In this document: piece by piece, positions 13,547 to 20,484 of the stretch
How positions within the stretch are numbered: the first letter of the stretch is position 1
How the letters are laid out: each line of letters begins with the position of its first letter
NCBI GenBank assembly: GCA_036985855.1
Contig: BTQL01000039.1
Coordinates: 1-20,484, forward strand
Source of the DNA: B3-G11 sp036985855
GTDB taxonomy: Bacteria > Actinomycetota > Acidimicrobiia > Spongiisociales > UBA5794
Reading direction: 5' to 3'
DNA: 20,484 bases
Made by a program: the position numbers and the translations under genes
Notes under the pieces: model-generated
Database searches by the model: none
What the model saw: the letters and a program-made list of their open reading frames with translations, nothing else
Told to the model about the DNA's origin: nothing

Positions 13547-16282
13547 ATGGCGTCATACGACTTTCGAGAGATCGAGAATCGCTGGCAGCAGACTTGGGCT
13601 GACCAGGGCATGTACCGCGTCCCGAATCCCGGCGATGACGGTTTCGACGAATCCAAGCCGAAGAAGTACTTTCTCGACATGTTCCCCTACCCCTCGGGAG
13701 CCGGTCTGCACGTCGGGCATCCGCTCGGTTACATCGGAACAGACATCTTTGCTCGCTACCACCGAATGCGCGGAGCGAACGTGCTTCATCCGATGGGGTT
13801 TGACTCCTTCGGATTGCCTGCCGAGCAGTTCGCCATCGAGACGGGCGTACATCCCCGGATCACCACAGATGCGAACATCGAAACCTATACCCGACAACTC
13901 AAGGCATTCGGGTTCTCCTACGACTGGGACCGCAAGGTCGCCACCACCGACCCCGAGTACTACCGATGGACTCAGTGGATCTTCCTTCAGCTCTTCGACT
14001 CGTGGTTCGATCGCGACCAGAGCAAGGCCAGACCGATCGCCGTGCTCGTCGAGGAACTCGAATCAGGGTTCAGGGCAGCCGATGGCGTCATGTGGCAGAA
14101 CCTCCCTGAGAACGATCGGCGCGAGTATCTCGACAGCCAGCGCCTCGCCTACATCGATGAGGTGCCGGTCAACTGGTGTCCTGCGCTTGGAACCGTTCTC
14201 GCCAACGAAGAAGTTACGGTGGAGGGCCGGTCAGAGCGCGGGAATCATCCCGTGTACCGCAGGCCGCTGCGCCAATGGATGCTGCGCATAACTGCGTACG
14301 CGGATCGACTCATCGATGAGCTCGATCTGGTCGATTGGCCCGAGTCGGTCAAAACGATGCAACGAAACTGGATCGGCCGCTCGGATGGCGCAACGATCAT
14401 CTTCGACGTCGAGGGCCACACTCAGATGCGGGTCTTCACCACGAGACCTGACACCGTGTTCGGTGCGACGTACATGGTCATGGCGCCGGAGCATCCAATG
14501 GTCGAGGAGCTGACTCCGGGCGTGTGGCCCGACGGGACGATTCCATCTTGGACCCTCGGCATCGACACGCCCGGTGATGCCGTGATGGCGTATCGCATGG
14601 CTGCATCACGTAAATCGGAGCTTGAGCGCCAAGTCGACGATCGCGAGAAAACCGGAGTCTTTACGGGTGCTTTCGCCATCAACCCCCTCAACGGCGAGAG
14701 GATCCCGATCTTCATCGCCGACTACGTCCTCATGGGCTACGGCACGGGAGCCATCATGGCCGTCCCTGGTCAGGACGAAAGGGATTGGGAGTTCGCAGAA
14801 TCATTCGACCTGCCGATCATTCGGACCGTGCAACCGCCTCCCGACTTCGACGGTGACGCGTTCACCGGCGAAGGCCGTGCGATCAACTCGGGATTCCTCG
14901 ATGGACTTGAGATCGATGCGGCGAAGAGTCGGATCATCCAGTGGCTCGAGAACAATGGTGCAGGCCAAGGCACCGTGACCTACAAGCTGCACGACTGGCT
15001 CTTTTCGCGACAGAGATATTGGGGAGAACCGATTCCGATCCTTCATGGTCCGGAGGGGGTTCTCATCCCCGTGCCCCTTGACGAACTTCCCTTGCGTCTT
15101 CCAGAGGTCGACGACTTCAGACCGCATGTATCGGACGAGGAGGACGCCGAGCCGACGCCCATCTTGTCAAACGCATCAGATCAATGGAAGTCCGTCGAGA
15201 TCGATGGGGTCACCTATGAGCGCGAGCTCAACACCATGCCCCAGTGGGCAGGGTCATGCTGGTACTACCTGCGTTTCATGGATCCGACCAACGGCGAGCG
15301 GCTCGTCGAACCCGATATCGAGCGCTTCTGGATGGGTGACCGTGGTGTCGATCTGTATGTCGGCGGTGTCGAACATGCCGTTCTGCACCTGCTTTACGCC
15401 CGCTTCTGGCACAAGGTGCTCAACGATCTCGGGCATGTCGGGACGAAGGAACCATTCGGGAGGCTGTTCAATCAGGGTTACATCCTTGCCGACGCCTTCT
15501 GTGATGAGCGAGGTGTGTACGTTCCTGCAGATGACGTGGTCGAGGAGAACGGAACCTTCACCTACGAGGGCGCGGAAGTGATCCGGCTGCACGGGAAGAT
15601 GGGAAAGTCCCTCAAGAACTCCGTCAGCCCTGATGACATATTCGAAGAGTACGGCGTCGACACACTCAGGCTCTATGAGATGTTCATGGGACCCCTCGAT
15701 ACGTCCCGCCCGTGGTCGACAAGGGACATCGTCGGCGTACACCGATTCCTGCAACGTCTCTGGCGGAACTTCATCGATGAGGAATCCGGAGAGATACTTG
15801 TGAGCAGCGAACCATCTGAAGGAGAACTCCAGGTGTTGTTGCACCGAACGATCGAAGCGGTGAGCGAGGACATGGAGAATCTGCATTTCAACACCGCAGT
15901 GGCGAGATTGTTCGAACTGAACAATGCACTCGTCGCTCTTGATTCTGTCCCCTCAGATGTTGCAGATGTGCTGCCGCGTTTGTTGTCACCTCTGGCGCCT
16001 CACATCTCGGAAGAATTGTGGCACCGAATGGGCAAGGATGGCTCAGTTGTTACCGCTGAGTGGCCCCCGTTTGACAAATTGCTGATCGCCGAGGACACAG
16101 CGACCATGGTTGTCCAGGTGAATGGCAAGGTGCGGGACCGGATAGAGGTGCCCATCGGTATCTCCGAGGATGAAGCTGTTGCTCTAGCGCTCGCCTCCGA
16201 GCGCGTGCAGGCCCATGTAGACGGGGCACAACCCCGCAAGGTCGTTGCGCGTCTTCCGAATGTCGTCAGCCTCGTAGTGTGA
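13547..16282 (+). CDS. leuS: Leucyl-tRNA synthetase
   Basis: A 911-aa class I aminoacyl-tRNA synthetase that charges tRNA-Leu. Seen: the HIGH motif as HVGH (55-58) in PSGAGLHVGHPLGY, the CP1 editing domain with TTRPDTVFGATYMV (from residue 298) and the threonine/aspartate editing core GYGTGAIMAVPGQDERD (about 396-412), WFSRQRYWGEP-type segment before the second half (LFSRQRYWGEPIP), and KMGKS (684-688) in place of KMSKS, a known actinobacterial variant. The C-terminal anticodon and VQVNGKVRDRIEVP (about 857-870) segments are complete. Length is slightly above E. coli (860), consistent with an actinobacterial insertion around residues 160-215. Start ATG has GAGGAG 4 nt upstream. It opens a run of overlapping genes: the stop overlaps the next GTG as GTGA. 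Confidence 0.98.
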   Translation: MASYDFREIENRWQQTWADQGMYRVPNPGDDGFDESKPKKYFLDMFPYPSGAGLHVGHPLGYIGTDIFARYHRMRGANVLHPMGFDSFGLPAEQFAIETGVHPRITTDANIETYTRQLKAFGFSYDWDRKVATTDPEYYRWTQWIFLQLFDSWFDRDQSKARPIAVLVEELESGFRAADGVMWQNLPENDRREYLDSQRLAYIDEVPVNWCPALGTVLANEEVTVEGRSERGNHPVYRRPLRQWMLRITAYADRLIDELDLVDWPESVKTMQRNWIGRSDGATIIFDVEGHTQMRVFTTRPDTVFGATYMVMAPEHPMVEELTPGVWPDGTIPSWTLGIDTPGDAVMAYRMAASRKSELERQVDDREKTGVFTGAFAINPLNGERIPIFIADYVLMGYGTGAIMAVPGQDERDWEFAESFDLPIIRTVQPPPDFDGDAFTGEGRAINSGFLDGLEIDAAKSRIIQWLENNGAGQGTVTYKLHDWLFSRQRYWGEPIPILHGPEGVLIPVPLDELPLRLPEVDDFRPHVSDEEDAEPTPILSNASDQWKSVEIDGVTYERELNTMPQWAGSCWYYLRFMDPTNGERLVEPDIERFWMGDRGVDLYVGGVEHAVLHLLYARFWHKVLNDLGHVGTKEPFGRLFNQGYILADAFCDERGVYVPADDVVEENGTFTYEGAEVIRLHGKMGKSLKNSVSPDDIFEEYGVDTLRLYEMFMGPLDTSRPWSTRDIVGVHRFLQRLWRNFIDEESGEILVSSEPSEGELQVLLHRTIEAVSEDMENLHFNTAVARLFELNNALVALDSVPSDVADVLPRLLSPLAPHISEELWHRMGKDGSVVTAEWPPFDKLLIAEDTATMVVQVNGKVRDRIEVPIGISEDEAVALALASERVQAHVDGAQPRKVVARLPNVVSLVV

Positions 16283-16671
16283 GCTTCCCTGCCGCCGTCG
16301 CGTCGAGGAAGGCCGGTGTCGATGCCGGCGATCTCGACCTTTCCGATGTCACTATCAGGGTGATGCCCCCCTGGATGTCACGAGGTCTGGGACCTGGGAT
16401 TTCGGCCATCACGTTTGGAAACTGCATCTTCGTCTCAACGGACGCGTACGAGTCTGTCGTGAGTGGTCGAAATTCGACGTTGCTGATCCATGAGTTGGTC
16501 CACGTGAACCAGTGGCGCAGGGAAGGCTGGCTCGCCTTTCTGGCTCGTTATATGAGCGACTATCTTCGGAATCGGCTGATCGGACTTGATCACATGACCG
16601 CATATCGCGCGATAGGTTTCGAAGCTGCCGCGTACGATGTCTCGCAGCGACAGCACAAGGACGTGGCGTGA
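16279..16671 (+). CDS. Small HExxH zincin-like (DUF4157-type) protein
   Basis: A 130-aa protein with a gluzincin-like motif: TLLIHELVHVNQWRREG (67-83), where His71-Glu72-Leu-Val-His75 fits HExxH, and a downstream glutamate in AYRAIGFEAAAYD (108-120), with Glu115 placed as the third zinc ligand. Proteins with HELVHVxQW followed by AYRxIxFEAxAY occur widely in actinobacteria as short DUF4157-related putative metallopeptidases. No signal peptide is visible, and at this length it is little more than the catalytic core. The GTG start overlaps the leuS TGA by 4 nt and the stop overlaps the next GTG in the same way, so it is translated together with leuS and the CPBP protease. Whether it cleaves anything is unknown. 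Confidence 0.75.
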   Translation: MSFPAAVASRKAGVDAGDLDLSDVTIRVMPPWMSRGLGPGISAITFGNCIFVSTDAYESVVSGRNSTLLIHELVHVNQWRREGWLAFLARYMSDYLRNRLIGLDHMTAYRAIGFEAAAYDVSQRQHKDVA

Positions 16672-17447
16672 CGCCACCCCCTCCCCCCGCCGGTTACCTG
16701 CCGGTGGCCAAGTGGCGTTATCGGGACGTCGCCATTGCGTTCTTCTCCGGTGCATTCGCTTCGATATTCATGGCGGCCGGGTTCGCTGCTGCGGGTGTAG
16801 ACCCGCTCTCCCCTTTGCCGTTCTCGGTGGTCTTCGGGGCGCAGGCCGCTGTGAGTCTTGGGGCGGTGTGGTTCCTCTCTGTAACTCGCGGTTCACGGTC
16901 CCTTGTCGCCGATGTCGGGGTGGTCGTCAACCCTTCCGACTGGTGGGGAATTCTCGCAGGGATGGGTCTTCAGGTTGCGATCGCCGTCGTGACCGCACCG
17001 TTCATCGTTTGGATCTGGCCGGATGGTCCACCATCCCAGGGCGTCGCGACCATTGCAGAATCGTCCGAGACCCTCCTCGAGCAACTGGCCATACTCGCTG
17101 TGGTCGCAGTTGCCGCCCCGATCATCGAAGAGATCATCTTCAGGGGCATGCTCCTATCCGTCCTCAGACGATCTCTGAGCCGGTGGCCGGCGATTCTCCT
17201 ATCTGCCGCCGTTTTTTCCGCGGTGCATCTGCTTGACCCGGATGCGCTGGCCGTCGTTCCAGGGCTTTTCCTGCTTGGTGTCGTGTTGGGATGGGCAGCG
17301 CTGCGCCGCGGCGACCTGTCCCTTGCAATCGCTTTGCATTCCGGAATCAATCTGCTCGCGGCTGTGACGCTGCTCTACGGTGACTCCCTCCAGAATTGGG
17401 CCGAGAACCAACTCGAACAGCTCGAGGCAGTTATCCGTCTGCTCTAG
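16668..17447 (+). CDS. CPBP family intramembrane metalloprotease
   Basis: A 259-aa membrane protein of the CPBP (CAAX protease and bacteriocin-processing, Abi) family. Seen: a proline-rich N-terminal tail (residues 3-7), about seven hydrophobic segments, and the three family motifs in order: EEIIFRG (154-160) with the paired glutamates and arginine, SAAVFSAVH (179-187) with His187, and LAIALHSGIN (219-228) with His224. All catalytic positions are intact, so an active glutamic/zinc-type intramembrane protease is likely. The GTG start overlaps the zincin gene stop by GTGA. Bacterial members process prenylated-like or bacteriocin substrates, or give self-immunity, but housekeeping members next to leuS have no assigned substrate. 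Confidence 0.88.
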   Translation: MTPPPPPAGYLPVAKWRYRDVAIAFFSGAFASIFMAAGFAAAGVDPLSPLPFSVVFGAQAAVSLGAVWFLSVTRGSRSLVADVGVVVNPSDWWGILAGMGLQVAIAVVTAPFIVWIWPDGPPSQGVATIAESSETLLEQLAILAVVAVAAPIIEEIIFRGMLLSVLRRSLSRWPAILLSAAVFSAVHLLDPDALAVVPGLFLLGVVLGWAALRRGDLSLAIALHSGINLLAAVTLLYGDSLQNWAENQLEQLEAVIRLL

Positions 17448-17507
17448 TTTCGGCGGAAAGACACCACGGACCTATTCCATTCTGGCTACCGAGGCGGTAT
17501 ACCTGTA

Positions 17508-18095
17508 GTGCGACGCGGTGTGCGGGGAACCGATGTGTCATCTAGTCCGACGAACCTGACTGCAACGGCTGCCGGCGTTGCTGCTTTGTCCGTGATCGTC
17601 GGGGCGATCTGGTTCGGAATGGGAGACACGCAGTCGTTGCCCGATGTCTCTGCGGACCAGGTCGCTGCGCCATCGAGTGGCACGCAGATTCGTGTGCATG
17701 TGTCTGGTGCCGTCTCTTCGCCAGGTGTGGTCGAGCTGTCGGCGGACGCGATCGTTGCGGAGGCTGTTGCGGCGGCGGGAGGAGCGACGCGTGTGGCCGA
17801 CCTCACCGCGATAAATCTCGCTGCGCGTGTTCGGGCAGGTGAGAGGATCATCGTCCCCGACACGCAGCCCGAGGGAACATCCTCGGGCCAAGCATCCGAT
17901 TCGGGGATCGATCTCAATTTGGCGAGCGCCACGGACCTCGAGATGCTGCCAGGCGTCGGCCCTGTACTCGCTCAGCGAATCGTTGCATTCAGAACCGAGC
18001 GAGGCCTGTTCGTAACCGTCGAGGATCTGCTCGACGTTCCCGGTATCGGTGAGGCGAAACTGGCCATGATGCGGGACGCGATCGCTCGGCCGTGA
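17508..18095 (+). CDS. comEA: ComEA-type DNA-binding competence protein
   Basis: A 195-aa membrane-anchored DNA receptor for transformation. Seen: a single membrane segment (about 20-38), an SLBB-like domain beginning IRVHVSGAVSSPGVVEL (61-77) and closing RAGERIIVP (109-117), a Gly/Ser linker, then the helix-hairpin-helix domain with two hairpins, MLPGVGPVLAQRIV (146-159) and DVPGIGEAKLAMM (176-188). This is the canonical SLBB-HhH layout of actinobacterial ComEA: the HhH domain binds double-stranded DNA outside the cell and passes it to ComEC. The GTG at 17508 is the family-like start; a second GTG at 17535 has GGGGAA before it and would still keep the membrane segment. TATACCT at 17498-17504 may be a -10 box. 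The stop overlaps comEC by GTGA. Confidence 0.9.
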   Translation: MRRGVRGTDVSSSPTNLTATAAGVAALSVIVGAIWFGMGDTQSLPDVSADQVAAPSSGTQIRVHVSGAVSSPGVVELSADAIVAEAVAAAGGATRVADLTAINLAARVRAGERIIVPDTQPEGTSSGQASDSGIDLNLASATDLEMLPGVGPVLAQRIVAFRTERGLFVTVEDLLDVPGIGEAKLAMMRDAIARP

Positions 18096-20206
18096 GCTAT
18101 CGAGTCTCGACGCCTGGGCGATGGTGTCTTCTCGCCGGGACCGCGACCTGGGCTGGCGTCCTTTTTGGGCTCATCTCTCCGATGCTCTCCGCAGTATTCG
18201 CCGTGGCCTGTCTCGTGGCAGCAGCAGCCGTCAGAAGATCCCTATCGACCGTTGCGGCCGTTTTCCTCGTTGCCGGTGTGGTCTCAGGTGGGTTGGCAGG
18301 CATGCGCACAGCAGCCGTCGCCGGTGCCGACGTCCCTCGGGGCCGCGTGATGCTGACGGCGAGAGTTGCCGAGGAGGCAACGGCCCGCTCCTATGGACGG
18401 GCGGTGATCGAACCGCGTTTCCTCGACGGACTCGAATGGGATGGTCCGAGGTTGGCCGTGTCGGGTCTCGATCCTGAGGTGCGCGTCGGTGCCACTGTGA
18501 CAATCGCTGGAGACCTCACCCCTCGCGTGACGAGGGTTCGCGATGAGCTTGTCGCGGGCGTGTTGCAGCTCGATGAGATGATTGAGATGGAGCCTCCGAC
18601 GAATCCGATCGTTCTCGTAGGAAACGCGGCGAGGGAACGTGTGACGGATCTCTACGATGGCCTCGAGCCAACAGACGGCCTTGTGCGAGGGCTTCTGATC
18701 GGTGACACGGACCTTCTGTTGGCCAGTGACGAGGAGGACCTGCGGCGCGCCGGCCTTGCTCATTTCATCGCCGTGTCTGGTTCGAACGTGGCGATGTTCC
18801 TTGTTGCCTGGTGGTTCATCACCGCTCCGATCGCCGTACGCCCCGTTCTTCGGGTTGTCAGTGGGATTGTTGGTCTGGCGGTGTTCTCTGTCGTGACTCG
18901 ATGGGAGCCTTCCGTTATCAGGGCTTCGGTCATGGCTGCCACGCTTCTCGTCGGGGGACTCGTTGGGATTCCGCTCGACCCCTGGATGGCGCTGGGAACT
19001 GCTGTCACATTGCTCCTTCTTGTGTCGGGGCACCTGGCGATATCGGTCGGCTTCCAACTTTCTGTGGCGGCAACGATCGGTGTGTTGCTTGGCGTTGCCG
19101 CAGCTTCAGGTCGCAAGCCTCGCTGGCTGTATGTCCCGCTGTTGGCGACCGTCGGAGCGCAGATCACTGTTGCGCCGATCATTCTCGTTGTGTTCGGTAC
19201 GGTTCCGCTCGCCGCGCCTCTTGCCAATCTGATCGTTGGGCCGATGGTCACGGTCACGACTGCCGCAAGCGCCCTTGCACTGATCGTTCCTGCGGTAAAG
19301 CCGGTTGCAGACATCGGTGCGGGTGGAATCCTTGCCGTTGCGAGCGCGGCTGCCTCCGGTCCGCAACTCGGTCTTCTTGGAGTGTCTGCTGTTACCGCAG
19401 TCGGTGCGGCGGTGGTATGGCCTCCGACGAGGTCCCTCGGTCTGGCCGCTATAACGCTGACCATGATGTGGACGTCCGCAACACCATCGGCCTGGCCGAC
19501 CGTTCCAACGATCGTGGTACTCGACATCGGTCAGGGTGATGCGATCTTGCTCCAGGATCCGTCTGGTTTTGTCGTGCTGATCGACGGTGGCGGCGACGCT
19601 CGAGTACTCGACCGGGCGCTCAGGCGAAACGGCGTCCGTCGACTCGATCTCGTCGTCTTCACCCACGGCGACCAGGACCATGTGGGAGGTGTCATCGAGA
19701 TACTCACCGCCGGGGGAGCGTCCGAGCTGTGGGTCCCGGAGGCAGCGCCTGACGGTGCTCTGTTGACAGAGGCAATGGCAGCGGCTCAGAGGGCCGGGAT
19801 CAGAGTCCGGGAGGTCGCGGCAGGCGACAGGCTCTCGATGTCGGCCATGCGGGTCGATGTCATCGGGCCCACACGGAGATATCTGGCGGAGAACGACGGT
19901 TCCGTGGTGTTGTGGGTGACCGCAGACCGAACGGTGTTTCTCGGCGGCGACATAGGAGCCATTGCCCAGCGTGATCTCCCTGAGCTCCGGCCGGACATCA
20001 TGGTTGTGCCTCACCATGGTTCGGGTAGCACCGATCGCGGCTGGCTTGCACGCACGGTTGGACAGATCGCGGTTCTGTCATATGGCGAGAACCGGTACGG
20101 CCATCCACATCCAGACATCGTGGCGGTTCTCGATGGGACCGACGTTCAGGTGCGTAGGACATACTTGGAGGGCGACATAACGATCGCCCTGTCCTCGCCG
20201 CCATGA
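18092..20206 (+). CDS. comEC: ComEC/Rec2 competence DNA channel
   Basis: A 704-aa polytopic protein that conducts single-stranded DNA across the membrane during transformation. Seen: N-terminal hydrophobic segments, a soluble OB-like region (about 85-170), the competence-domain membrane core with GLLIGDTDLL and HFIAVSGSNVAM (about 200-235), and a C-terminal metallo-beta-lactamase-like domain: LDIGQGDAILLQ (477-488), THGDQDHVGG (524-533) with the HxDxDH-like metal motif, and VPHHGSGSTDRGW (639-651). The metal-binding residues look intact, as required for the proposed nuclease role. The GTG overlaps the comEA stop by 4 nt. The pair suggests the organism can, or could, take up DNA, though the comFC, pilus and dprA genes are not in view. 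Confidence 0.93.
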   Translation: MSYRVSTPGRWCLLAGTATWAGVLFGLISPMLSAVFAVACLVAAAAVRRSLSTVAAVFLVAGVVSGGLAGMRTAAVAGADVPRGRVMLTARVAEEATARSYGRAVIEPRFLDGLEWDGPRLAVSGLDPEVRVGATVTIAGDLTPRVTRVRDELVAGVLQLDEMIEMEPPTNPIVLVGNAARERVTDLYDGLEPTDGLVRGLLIGDTDLLLASDEEDLRRAGLAHFIAVSGSNVAMFLVAWWFITAPIAVRPVLRVVSGIVGLAVFSVVTRWEPSVIRASVMAATLLVGGLVGIPLDPWMALGTAVTLLLLVSGHLAISVGFQLSVAATIGVLLGVAAASGRKPRWLYVPLLATVGAQITVAPIILVVFGTVPLAAPLANLIVGPMVTVTTAASALALIVPAVKPVADIGAGGILAVASAAASGPQLGLLGVSAVTAVGAAVVWPPTRSLGLAAITLTMMWTSATPSAWPTVPTIVVLDIGQGDAILLQDPSGFVVLIDGGGDARVLDRALRRNGVRRLDLVVFTHGDQDHVGGVIEILTAGGASELWVPEAAPDGALLTEAMAAAQRAGIRVREVAAGDRLSMSAMRVDVIGPTRRYLAENDGSVVLWVTADRTVFLGGDIGAIAQRDLPELRPDIMVVPHHGSGSTDRGWLARTVGQIAVLSYGENRYGHPHPDIVAVLDGTDVQVRRTYLEGDITIALSSPP

Positions 20207-20219
20207 CACAGCGTGGGGC

Positions 20220-20225
20220 TATGTT
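20220..20225 (+). promoter_or_regulatory. Putative -10 box of holA-like gene (leaderless)
   Basis: TATGTT ends 8 nt before the ATG at 20234. The gap contains GGGAG but only 2 nt from the ATG, too close for an effective ribosome binding site. No clear -35 box. The gene could also be read through from comEC. Confidence 0.35.
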
Positions 20226-20233
20226 TGGGAGTC

Positions 20234-20484
20234 ATGGGATGGCATGCAGTCACAGGACCGAAGAACGCAGGACCGTCTGAACGTGAACGGATGTTTGTCA
20301 AAGCGGCACAGATCCTTGCCGATGCGGGAGTAGATGCACCTACCCGGATCGACGTACCACAGAAGGGAAGTGGTTCGTCAGATGACGGAGGCGCCATGCG
20401 CGACAGTGTCCAAGGCGTGATCCCTGCCCTCCAGTCCGGTTCACTGTTTGGAGGCACACCAGGCGTGATGATCGCGGACGCCAA
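20234..20484 (+). CDS. Probable DNA polymerase III subunit delta (HolA-like), 5' part
   Basis: An open frame of at least 83 codons runs off the window edge. It begins MGWHAVTGPKNAGPSERERM and contains VIPALQSGSLFGGTPGVMIAD, resembling the segment of HolA where a SLFG-type loop precedes a hydrophobic strand and an aspartate. Position directly after comEC, 27 nt downstream, is the usual place for holA in actinobacteria. In the clamp loader HolA opens the beta sliding clamp. The N-terminal nucleotide-fold strand usual in HolA is not obvious here, so the identification rests mainly on synteny and one motif. The product is incomplete in this window. Confidence 0.55.
   Translation, partial: MGWHAVTGPKNAGPSERERMFVKAAQILADAGVDAPTRIDVPQKGSGSSDDGGAMRDSVQGVIPALQSGSLFGGTPGVMIADA

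Noticed and set aside
15596..15610. KMGKS instead of KMSKS in LeuRS as a damaged active site
   Set aside because: KMGKS is a normal actinobacterial variant of this motif. The rest of the synthetase is intact.
20146..20484. Minus-strand frame at the right edge
   Set aside because: It overlaps the end of comEC and the holA-like start in antisense. Its product is proline/serine-rich with no domain.

Overview
The window is a stretch of high-GC actinobacterial chromosome. The evidence is strong GC at third codon positions, frequent GTG starts, many genes with an actinobacterial -10 hexamer (TANNNT) only 7-8 nt before the start codon (leaderless pattern), a KMGKS-type LeuRS, and the gene run leuS - comEA - comEC - holA-like. 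An Acidimicrobiia-like lineage is my best guess, but I cannot fix the order from sequence alone.

Left end (1-1781): an Shine-Dalgarno-led transcription unit encodes a 38-aa small protein coupled by an ATGA overlap to a geranylgeranyl-reductase-type flavoprotein. It is followed by a scar: the decayed 3' half of a tRNA-Ala(GGC), a strong bidirectional hairpin with a CUUCGG loop, and a truncated SnoaL/NTF2-like gene start on the minus strand. This looks like an old integration boundary.

Centre-left (1782-5651): a minus-strand pair encodes an FGGY carbohydrate kinase and, 8 nt downstream, a sphingosine-1-phosphate-lyase-like PLP enzyme. Divergent from it is a transglutaminase-like cysteine-protease-fold protein.

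Centre (5756-11101): a five-gene minus-strand operon in which every junction overlaps: a lipoprotein with internally duplicated domains, then ATPase-permease, ATPase-permease. The two ABC-2 modules are paralogous, apparently by tandem duplication. This is the least conventional system in the window and a good candidate for a linked exporter or envelope system.

Right half (11306-20484, all plus strand): apt; a divergent ProA-like aldehyde dehydrogenase; a perfect 24-bp inverted repeat; then leuS, a small HELVH zincin-like protein and a CPBP membrane protease joined by 4-nt GTGA overlaps. These are followed by comEA and comEC (DNA-uptake pore, again GTGA overlap) and the start of a probable holA (DNA polymerase III delta), cut by the window edge.

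Most genes are recognisable families. The parts worth a second look are the tRNA scar with its truncated neighbour, the coupled small ORF, the duplicated lipoprotein/ABC operon with a dyad in its promoter region, the kinase-lyase pair, the isolated ProA-like enzyme, and the recurrent leaderless promoter architecture.
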